Source: Planctomycetaceae bacterium
GTDB taxonomy: Bacteria > Planctomycetota > Planctomycetia > Planctomycetales > Planctomycetaceae
Direction: 5' to 3'
Length of the DNA stretch: 14,906 nucleotides
NCBI GenBank assembly: GCA_003445035.1
Contig: DLVV01000376.1
Coordinates: 1 to 14,906 of the forward strand
The notes beneath the pieces were generated by a model. The model was given only the letters and a program-made list of their open reading frames with translations, had not been told where the DNA came from and ran no database searches. The translations under genes and the position numbers were made by a program. Position 1 is the first letter of the stretch. Each line of letters opens with the position of its first letter. Of the stretch, positions 7,135-14,047 are shown in pieces.

Positions 7135-7440
7135 ATGGATCAGAAGTTTGAAGGCACACCGAAGGTCGAGATCCGTCTCGATGGCCGCAAACTCTCTCGC
7201 GGCGAGGTCACCAACGACTGGGGACTGCGACTGCAGTGGCAGGTCAAGCGGGACGGCAAGGTGATCGCCACACCGCCAGCTCGAGCCGAGTCGCGCTACG
7301 AACACCCGGACAAGACACCGGGAAAGTACGAGGTCGTGCTCCAGATGTGGAAGTACGTCAATTACAAGAAGAACAAGCAGCGAGAGTTCATCAGCAGCAA
7401 GTTCATCGACATCTCGAACACGGTCACTTACACGATCTGA
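7135..7440 (+). CDS. Small beta-rich (PKD/Ig-like) protein without signal peptide
   Basis: The 101-aa product begins MDQKFEGTPKVEIRLDGRKL. It looks like one immunoglobulin/PKD-type beta-sandwich: strands VEIRLDG, LRLQWQVKRDGKVI (31-44), then the typical 'Y-x-H-x-x-x-x-P-G-x-Y-E-V-V-L' segment (YEHPDKTPGKYEVVLQMW, 55-72), and a final SNTVTYTI strand. The start at 7135 is chosen because GGAGG lies at 7121-7125; an upstream GTG at 7093 would add 14 Arg-rich residues without making a signal peptide. It precedes the DUF1501 gene by 58 bp on the same strand and probably opens that operon. Unlike all its downstream partners it has no export signal, so it may be cytoplasmic, or the domain may be exported by other means. 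The domain call is by eye; a specific function cannot be given. Confidence 0.7.
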   Translation: MDQKFEGTPKVEIRLDGRKLSRGEVTNDWGLRLQWQVKRDGKVIATPPARAESRYEHPDKTPGKYEVVLQMWKYVNYKKNKQREFISSKFIDISNTVTYTI

Positions 7441-7498
7441 CGAGACTCGATCGGTCACTCCACGAGGCGTGTTCCGGTCCTGAAAGGAATTCTCACCG

Positions 7499-8875
7499 AT
7501 GATCCATGTTGGCCAGGCCAATGTTCCACTGTGTGACGGCGTCAGTCGTCGCAGTTTTCTTCAGGCGGGCGCGACCGCGATGGGGCTGTCGTTGCCGACG
7601 GCGATGGAACTGGAGGCGGCCGGAGCGGTCGATCCGAAAAAACAGAAGATCAAGAACTGCATCACGCTGTTCCTGGTCGGCTCGCCAGGTCACCTGGACA
7701 CCTGGGACATGAAGCCCGATGCGCCGGCCGACATCCGCGGCAAGTTCAAGCCGATCTCCACCGCCGTGCCCGGCGTACAGATCTGCGAGCACTTTCCCCT
7801 GATGGCCCGGATGATGGACAAGGTGGCCCTGATCCGCAGCCTGCACCACAACACCGGGGCGTCTCACGAGAACGGTCAACGGTGGATGATGACCGGCTAC
7901 GACTTCAACGCCGCCAACATTCAACCTCACATGGGTTCGGTCGTTTCGCGGGTCTTCGGCCAGAAGACCAGCCTGCCGGCGAGCATCGTTCTGCCGGCCA
8001 AGATCGGCAACACCGGCACTTCGACTCCCCACGGCCAGGCGTCCGGTTACCTGGGCACCGCCCACGCGCCGTTTTTCCTCGGCAGTGATCCGGCCGTGAA
8101 GAACTTCAAGGTGGCCAACCTCGAGCCCCCCAAGGGGCAGACCGACTTCCGGATCAATTCTCGTCGCAACCTGCTGAAGCAACTCGACGATCTGCAGCGG
8201 CGGACCGAGACGTCCTCGACGATCCAGCGCGACACCGCCTACAGCCGGGCTTTCAACCTGTTGACATCGCCGAAGACCCGCAAGGCGTTCGACCCGGCCG
8301 AGGAAACCGACAAGCTCCGCGACCGGTACGGTCGGAACACCTTCGGGCAAAGTTGCCTGCTGGCCCGGCGGTTGGTCGAGAACGGGTCGCGGTTCGTGAC
8401 GGTCAACCACTTCGACACCGTCTTCAATGTCACCTGCTGGGACATGCACGCCAACGGCAGCAGCCTGGACAACACCTACCTGGACTACGAGCGTCACCTT
8501 TGTCCCCAGTTCGACCAGGCGTTCACGGCATTGATCGAGGACCTGGAGGAGCGAGGGTTGCTCGAGGACACCGTCGTGGCGGTGTTGAGCGAATTCGGGC
8601 GGACGCCCAAGTTGAACAATCGTGGCGGCCGAGACCATTACCCGCCGGCCTGGACCAACTTCTTCGTCGGCGGGGGTGTCAAGGGCGGGCAGGTGATCGG
8701 GTCGACCGACAAGATCGGTGCCGCACCCCACGACCGTCCCGTGCTGCCACCCGAGGTTGTTGCGTCGGTCTACACCGCGATGGGCATCGACCTGGAGACC
8801 ACAATGATGCCCGGACCCGGCAGCCGACCTGTCCGCTTCATCGAGGCCGATCCGATCAAGGAGTTGTTCGGCTAA
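7499..8875 (+). CDS. Tat-exported DUF1501 family protein (alkaline phosphatase/sulfatase-like fold)
   Basis: The 458-aa protein is a full-length DUF1501 member (PF07394), a family abundant in planctomycetes and related by fold to sulfatases and alkaline phosphatases. A Tat motif SRRSFLQAG is at 16-24. Family hallmarks follow in order: LFLVGSPGHLDTWDMKPDAP (57-76), DIRGKFKPISTAVPGVQICE (78-97), ALIRSLHHNTGASHENG (110-126), WDMHANG (314-320), LEERGLLEDTVVAVLSEFGR (349-368) and GGRDHYPPAW (376-385). Asp68/Asp70, His317, Glu365 and Asp379/His380 are the likely metal-site residues by analogy to the fold. The first motif reads GSPG where many relatives have GGPS. AAGGA at 7484-7488 lies 10 bases before the ATG. 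Enzymatic activity of the family is not established as far as I know. DUF1501 genes usually neighbour PSCyt/DUF1549/DUF1553 genes, as here, which suggests the two act together at the cell surface. Confidence 0.95.
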   Translation: MIHVGQANVPLCDGVSRRSFLQAGATAMGLSLPTAMELEAAGAVDPKKQKIKNCITLFLVGSPGHLDTWDMKPDAPADIRGKFKPISTAVPGVQICEHFPLMARMMDKVALIRSLHHNTGASHENGQRWMMTGYDFNAANIQPHMGSVVSRVFGQKTSLPASIVLPAKIGNTGTSTPHGQASGYLGTAHAPFFLGSDPAVKNFKVANLEPPKGQTDFRINSRRNLLKQLDDLQRRTETSSTIQRDTAYSRAFNLLTSPKTRKAFDPAEETDKLRDRYGRNTFGQSCLLARRLVENGSRFVTVNHFDTVFNVTCWDMHANGSSLDNTYLDYERHLCPQFDQAFTALIEDLEERGLLEDTVVAVLSEFGRTPKLNNRGGRDHYPPAWTNFFVGGGVKGGQVIGSTDKIGAAPHDRPVLPPEVVASVYTAMGIDLETTMMPGPGSRPVRFIEADPIKELFG

Positions 8876-8922
8876 ACTCGCGTTTCGGTTCGCGTTGTTT
8901 CTGGATTCGAGTTCGTCGGAGG

Positions 8923-8975
8923 GCCACCGAGGGCCGGGCGGACTGAGTTCTCGCCCTGTTCAAGAGTTCGGTGGC
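8923..8975 (+). promoter_or_regulatory. Nested stem-loop abutting the start codon of the 847-aa PPC-like gene
   Basis: GCCACCGA at 8923-8930 is the exact reverse complement of TCGGTGGC at 8968-8975, the last eight bases before ATG 8976. Inside this loop GGGCG (8936-8940) pairs with CGCCC (8952-8956). The likely weak ribosome-binding sequence AAGAG (8962-8966) lies in the single-stranded part. If formed, the outer stem would hold the translation start closed. An isolated 8-bp match can arise by chance in a GC-rich leader. Confidence 0.25.
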
Positions 8976-11519
8976 ATGCTTCGGCCAGTGATCTGCCTGC
9001 TTGTGTGTGCCTGGCCCGCCTGGGTGCCGGCCGCACCACCGACGATTTCGGACCTCTCGGTCCATGGGCTGCAGGTTGGCGGCACGACACGGTTGACGGT
9101 CAGCGGTACGAACCTGTTGCCGTCGCCGCGGGTCGTGGCTGGTGTGCCGATCGTCAAACAGGTCGTCGTTGGAAAACCGACCGCCAGCGCCGTGATCCTG
9201 GACGTGACGTTGGCCGGAGATGTGCGGCCCGGCGTGTATCACCTGAGAGCGGTCAGCGGCCAGGGCGTATCGACTCCCCGGATCATCACCATCGACCGGC
9301 TGCCTCAGAAGGGGTTTGTCGACTCTGCCCGGTTAGACGCGCTGCCGGTGGCGCTGCACGGGCGTCTGGTGGGATCGACTGTCGCCAGCGTGCGGTTTTC
9401 CGGCCGTGCCGGTCAATTGCTGTCGGTCGGCCTGATGGCTCGGCGACTGGGGTCGGCGCTGCGGCCGGTCCTTCATCTGCTCGGACCCGACGGGCGGAGG
9501 ATGAAGCTGGCGATGCCGCGTTCGGATCTTGGTGGTGACGCGAGGTTCACGATCACCGTTCCGCGAGACGGACTCTATACGCTCAAGTGGCACGACCTGC
9601 AGTACGCCGGGGCCGGCCCGGGCGACTTTCGATTATCGATCGGCCGTTTCGACACCGCCGACCTGGTGTATCCGCCAGCCGTGACGCTCGGAAAGTCCGG
9701 CCCGGTGCTGTTGCTGGGGACGGGGGGGCGAGAAATCGCCGCCGGCGTGGTGGAGTCCCGACAGGCTGGAGGACTGGTGCCGGTCGGCTGGGCTGAGAAC
9801 ACCGTTTCGCTGGGCTTGAGACCCAAGGTCGAAGTGACTCGATGGCCGGAAGTGATCGAACCGGTCAAGGCCGAGGCTCCACGGCGATTGCCGGTGGTGC
9901 CGTCGGCCGCCAATGGCCGGTTGATCGCAGCCGGTGAGTCCGACAGTTGGCAGGTGCCGGTCAAGCAGGGCGAGAAGCTGAGGTTCGAAGTGTTTGCTGA
10001 CCGCCTGGGGTCTCCGCTGGATTCGATGCTCGAACTCAAGAAACCCGACGGAGGCGACCTGGCTGCCAATGACGACGCGGTCCGTTCCGATTCGCGAATC
10101 GACTTCACCGTTCCTGCCAATCTGTCGCATCTGCTGGCGGTGGTCAGTGATCGTCACGGTCGAGGTGGTCGCCGGTTTCTCTATCGGTTGGCCGTGACCC
10201 GCACCACCGATCCCGCTGCGGCTGACTTCGACCTGGTCGTCAACAGCAACTCCTACAACGTGCTTCCCGGTGGACGTCACGTGTTTCGTGTTGATGCCGT
10301 CCGCCGCGGCTACAACGGAGAAATCCGTTTCGACACGATTGGGTCCCCGTCCCATTTTCGGCTGTTGACGCCGTCGATTCCCGCCGGGGCACCCGGCGTA
10401 CTGGTGACCGTGGTCAACACCAGCAGCGAGGGGGCAACGGCCTTGGACGGTTTTCGGCTGGTTGGCACGTCGACCGCTAAAGGAACATCGTTGCAACGTC
10501 CTGTGCGTATTGCGGCACATCGCCTGGCTTCCTCGCAGCCCTGGCTGCGAGAGGACCTGGTGGTGGGACGCTCGGTGGCTCCCTCTCCGGTCGTCGCCAT
10601 CGATGTGAAACCAGAGAGCTCTGAATCGCTGTGGCAGGGCCAGGAAGTTCCGTTGCCGGTTCAATTGCGACGAGATCCCGAAGCTGTTGGGCCGGTGAGA
10701 CTGAGCCTGGTGACCAGCCAGAAAGTGCCGCTGGTCAAGGGCAAGCCGAACGCGGCGGCGGCGATTCGAGGCGCGGCGGCCACCATTGATATTCCGGTCA
10801 GCCCGAAGATCAAGGCGGCGGTGGATGCGGCGACGAAGGCCCGTGCGGCGGTCGGAGGCCTCGAGAAGAAAGTCGCGGCGGCCGGTGGGGCTGAAACGGC
10901 ACTCAAGGGACAACTCGCCAAGGCCCGCGTTGATCGTGACGCGAAAGTGAAGGCGTTACGCGATGCGGTGGCCGCGTCGCCTCGCGACGCGGTCTACCGC
11001 GTGATCGTCCCGCCCGGACTGCCCCTTGTCGGCTACGACCTGTCGGTGGTGGCCGAGTTGAGGTCGATGGACAACAAGACCGCATTGGCCCGGTCGTTCA
11101 GCCCGGTGCGAAGGTTGACCGCCCGCCGGTCGCTGGAGATTGCTCCGCGTGCCGACTCGGTCGTGCGTGCTTCACGCACACCCAAGGCGGACGCGGTTGT
11201 GCGGCTCCGGGGTGAGATCATCCGTCACGGACGGTTCGGAGGAGATGTGACCGTGACGATCGCCGGACAGCCCAAGGGGATTCCCGCTCCCAAGGTGGTT
11301 GTGAAGGCCGGCGCGTCCGGTTTCGAGATTCCGCTGAAGGTGCCGGCCAGTTTTGCCGCATCCCAAATAGCCAACCTCATATTGGTGATCAACGGGCCAG
11401 CCAATCCCAAGGCTCCGAAGATCCTCGTCGAGGCTCGACAGCCGTTTTCCCTTCGGCTGAGCGTCAACGGGAAGCCGACACCTCCGCCACCACCCAATCC
11501 CAGGGCACTCGGGCGATGA
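8976..11519 (+). CDS. Large secreted protein with Ig-like and bacterial pre-peptidase (PPC)-like beta domains
   Basis: The 847-aa protein has a Sec signal peptide (MLRPVICLLVCAWPAWVPA, 1-19) that fixes the start at 8976; an upstream TTG at 8895 would bury it. Domains in order: an IPT/TIG or Ig-like domain (22-107, GTNLLPSPRVV, GVYHLRAV); a first PPC-like beta domain (about 120-225, ending DGLYTLKWHD and FRLSIG); a second, clearer PPC domain (about 312-408: GESDSWQVPVKQGEKLRFEV, SMLELKKPDG, LAANDD, YRLAVT); Ig-like material (415-610); an Ala/Lys/Arg-rich helical segment (611-668); more beta domains (672-825); and a Pro-rich tail PTPPPPPNPR. No catalytic motif is visible, so a scaffold or binding role is likely. 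Its last 4 bases overlap the next gene's ATG (ATGA), indicating coupling to the DUF1549/DUF1553 protein. Proteins of this kind regularly accompany DUF1501 and PSCyt genes in planctomycetes. Confidence 0.85.
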   Translation: MLRPVICLLVCAWPAWVPAAPPTISDLSVHGLQVGGTTRLTVSGTNLLPSPRVVAGVPIVKQVVVGKPTASAVILDVTLAGDVRPGVYHLRAVSGQGVSTPRIITIDRLPQKGFVDSARLDALPVALHGRLVGSTVASVRFSGRAGQLLSVGLMARRLGSALRPVLHLLGPDGRRMKLAMPRSDLGGDARFTITVPRDGLYTLKWHDLQYAGAGPGDFRLSIGRFDTADLVYPPAVTLGKSGPVLLLGTGGREIAAGVVESRQAGGLVPVGWAENTVSLGLRPKVEVTRWPEVIEPVKAEAPRRLPVVPSAANGRLIAAGESDSWQVPVKQGEKLRFEVFADRLGSPLDSMLELKKPDGGDLAANDDAVRSDSRIDFTVPANLSHLLAVVSDRHGRGGRRFLYRLAVTRTTDPAAADFDLVVNSNSYNVLPGGRHVFRVDAVRRGYNGEIRFDTIGSPSHFRLLTPSIPAGAPGVLVTVVNTSSEGATALDGFRLVGTSTAKGTSLQRPVRIAAHRLASSQPWLREDLVVGRSVAPSPVVAIDVKPESSESLWQGQEVPLPVQLRRDPEAVGPVRLSLVTSQKVPLVKGKPNAAAAIRGAAATIDIPVSPKIKAAVDAATKARAAVGGLEKKVAAAGGAETALKGQLAKARVDRDAKVKALRDAVAASPRDAVYRVIVPPGLPLVGYDLSVVAELRSMDNKTALARSFSPVRRLTARRSLEIAPRADSVVRASRTPKADAVVRLRGEIIRHGRFGGDVTVTIAGQPKGIPAPKVVVKAGASGFEIPLKVPASFAASQIANLILVINGPANPKAPKILVEARQPFSLRLSVNGKPTPPPPPNPRALGR

Positions 11520-14047
11520 ACCGGAAACCCAGCAGGCCCACGCCCTTTCTGCTGACAAGTGGAACCCAACAGATGGCGACGATGACCAACAAAAACCCGT
11601 TTTTCATGGCTCTCGGCTTCCTCGGCATCCTGGCACTGGCCGGGTTGGTGCGAGCCGAGTCACCCGGTGTGATCGGTCAATTGACGGTCGAACCGTCACA
11701 ACTGGTGATAACTCACCACCGTCGCGGGCACTCAGTGGTCGTGACCGCACGGACACCGTTGGGACGGACCGTCGATCTGACTGCCGAGGCCACCTTCCGT
11801 TCGTCGAATTCGGGCGTTGTCCGGGTCAGCCCACTGGGATGGATCGAAGCGGTGTCCAATGGAACGGCAAGGGTCCAGGTCCAGGCGAACGGGTTGCTGG
11901 GAGTGGTCCAGGTCGAGGTCAAGTTGCCTGCCGCGGTGCCACGGCACAGCTTTCGGGACGACGTGATGCCCGTACTCTCCAAGACCGGCTGCAACCAGGG
12001 GGCCTGCCACGGGTACTCTTTGGGCAAGAACGGTTTCAAGTTGTCGCTTCGCGGTGCCGACCCGAAAGCGGATTTCGAGTCGTTGACCGATGAATTTCTG
12101 GGTCGCCGAATCAACCGGCACAACCCGTCGGCGAGCCTGTTTCTGACCAAGCCGCTGGGCGAGGTGGCTCACAAGGGCGGTGTTCGTCTGGAAGCCGACA
12201 GCCTGGAACACCGGCTGCTGTTCGGCTGGGTCCGTGAAGGGGCGAAGGTCGATCCCTCCGGGGCGGCGACCTTCGAGTCCCTGTCGATTTATCCGCGCCG
12301 CGTGGTCATCGGGCCCGCGTGGCAGCAGCAATTGCAGGTGATCGCAACCTACTCGGACGGTTCGCGGCGCGACGTGACGCGGCTGTCGGTGTTCACGGTC
12401 AACACCGAACGGGTAGCCGCGGTGACCCGTGATGGCCTGGTGCAGGCGTCGATGCTCGGAGAGACCGCCGTGTCGGCCCGGTTCGAACGCACGTTCGCCA
12501 CTGCCGAGTTCCTGGTGCTTGAACCTCGCGAGGACTTCGAACCGACTCCCGTGCCCACCGACAACGTCGTCGATCGGTTTGTCATCCAGAAGCTGAACTC
12601 GATGAATGTCCGCCCGTCGGCCATCGTCGAAGATGCTGGTTTTCTGAGGCGGGTTTCGGTCGACATGACCGGGATCCAGCCGAAACCCGATCAGGTTCGG
12701 GCGTTCCTCGCGGACAAGGATCCGGCGAAAAGGACCCGGTTGATCGAGCGACTGTTTCGGAGCGAGGCATTCGTTGACCAGTGGTCGTTGAAGTGGGGTG
12801 ACCTGCTGCAGAACAGTCGGACGAAGCTGAGTGATCCGGCGGTGTTTGCCTTTCGGGAGTGGCTCCGCGAGGCGGTGGCCACCAACCGGCCGCTTGACCA
12901 GTTCGCGCGAGAAGTTCTCGGCGGACGGGGAGGTGTCTCGGAAAGTCCCACCGCGGCCTTCTATGCCGTGAGCAATGACGCCCATGACACGCTGCAGCGG
13001 GCCACCCAGGTCTTCTGTGGCGTCCGCATGTTATGTGCCCGCTGTCATCCGCATCCCTTCGAGAACTGGACTCAGGAGGATTACTACGGACTGTTCAGCT
13101 TCTTCAACCAGGTTGCCACCAAGAACGATCCCCGGTTGCCGGGTGTCAAGAACGCCAAGGCGGTTGTCATCAATCTCAAGACCGGGTTCGGCACCAATCC
13201 TCGCAGTGGGCAGGCCCAGCCTCCTCGTTTCCTCGGCGGCAGTGAACCGAAACTGGCGACCAGCGGGGTCGATCGTCGCGAGGCCTACATCGGCTGGCTG
13301 ACCTCCAGGGACAACCCGTTCTTCGCTCGTAGCCTGGTCAACCGTGTCTGGAGTTACTTCTTCCACCGTGGCATCATCGACCCGGTCGACGACCTGAGGT
13401 CGACCAATCCGGCGATCAACCCCAAGTTGCTTGATGCGCTGACGGCCGATCTGGTCGCCAGCGGATTCGACATGCGTCACCTGATGCGGACGATCGTCAG
13501 TTCCCGGACCTACCAACGCAGCAGCGTGGCCAACAACAGCAACATTCACGACGACATGAACTTTTCGAGGTTCGTCCCGAGGCGTTTGCCGGCCGAGACA
13601 CTGCTGGATTGCCTGGTGCAGGCCACCGGGATCCCCGAGAAGTTCAGCGGCGCCCCGGTCGGGTTCACCGCGAAGCAGTTGCCGGATGCCAACATCCAGA
13701 GTGATTTCCTGAAACTGTTCGGGAAACCACAGCGTATGGAGGCATGCGAGTGTGAACGTGATTCGGGAGCCAACATGCTCCAGGCCCTGCACTTCATCAA
13801 CGGCCAGTCGATTCTCAGTCGTGTCAGCGCCGGCAACGGCCGAGTGGCCGGTCTGGTGAAATCCGAGAAGCAGATCGACAGGCTTGTCGAGCGACTCTAC
13901 ATCTGGTCGCTGTGTCGTCGGCCCACTTCCAAGGAACAGGTCGTGGCCGTCAAGTTCTTCGGCAGCTATGGCGACAAACGCCAGGAAGCCGCCCAGGACT
14001 TCATGTGGGCTTTGCTGAACAGCCGCGAATTCATGTTGGTGCACTGA
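11516..14047 (+). CDS. Secreted PSCyt1/DUF1549 (PSCyt2)-DUF1553 (PSD1) protein with two c-type haem motifs and Ig-like (Big_2) domains
   Basis: Numbering is from ATG 11516 (843 aa). Order: hydrophobic signal segment (28-47, ending VRA); a Big_2-like Ig domain (about 52-137); a PSCyt1-type domain (144-245) with haem motif CNQGACH, a CX4CH spacing, at Cys159/Cys164/His165 followed by GKNGFKLSLRG; a second Big_2-like domain (254-336); DUF1549/PSCyt2 (348-535: FLRRVSVDMTGIQP, RLFRSEAFVDQW) with CARCHPHPFENW, a CX2CH motif, at Cys507/Cys510/His511; and DUF1553/PSD1 (587-838: FFARSLVNRVWSYFF, RTIVSSRTYQRS, NSREFML). Families of this type were defined in Rhodopirellula as planctomycete surface cytochrome and PSD domains; function is unproven, probably redox at the cell surface. 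The ATGA overlap with the preceding gene supports 11516, but ATG 11573 or 11582 would give a more ordinary signal-peptide n-region. The stop overlaps the next start (TGATG). Confidence 0.93.
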   Translation: MNRKPSRPTPFLLTSGTQQMATMTNKNPFFMALGFLGILALAGLVRAESPGVIGQLTVEPSQLVITHHRRGHSVVVTARTPLGRTVDLTAEATFRSSNSGVVRVSPLGWIEAVSNGTARVQVQANGLLGVVQVEVKLPAAVPRHSFRDDVMPVLSKTGCNQGACHGYSLGKNGFKLSLRGADPKADFESLTDEFLGRRINRHNPSASLFLTKPLGEVAHKGGVRLEADSLEHRLLFGWVREGAKVDPSGAATFESLSIYPRRVVIGPAWQQQLQVIATYSDGSRRDVTRLSVFTVNTERVAAVTRDGLVQASMLGETAVSARFERTFATAEFLVLEPREDFEPTPVPTDNVVDRFVIQKLNSMNVRPSAIVEDAGFLRRVSVDMTGIQPKPDQVRAFLADKDPAKRTRLIERLFRSEAFVDQWSLKWGDLLQNSRTKLSDPAVFAFREWLREAVATNRPLDQFAREVLGGRGGVSESPTAAFYAVSNDAHDTLQRATQVFCGVRMLCARCHPHPFENWTQEDYYGLFSFFNQVATKNDPRLPGVKNAKAVVINLKTGFGTNPRSGQAQPPRFLGGSEPKLATSGVDRREAYIGWLTSRDNPFFARSLVNRVWSYFFHRGIIDPVDDLRSTNPAINPKLLDALTADLVASGFDMRHLMRTIVSSRTYQRSSVANNSNIHDDMNFSRFVPRRLPAETLLDCLVQATGIPEKFSGAPVGFTAKQLPDANIQSDFLKLFGKPQRMEACECERDSGANMLQALHFINGQSILSRVSAGNGRVAGLVKSEKQIDRLVERLYIWSLCRRPTSKEQVVAVKFFGSYGDKRQEAAQDFMWALLNSREFMLVH

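Noticed and set aside
7493..8731. 412-codon minus-strand frame opposite DUF1501, and similar long antisense frames at 9633-10913, 11732-12985, 13031-14044 and 14095-14844
   Set aside because: All mirror well-supported plus-strand genes codon for codon and lack recognisable motifs.
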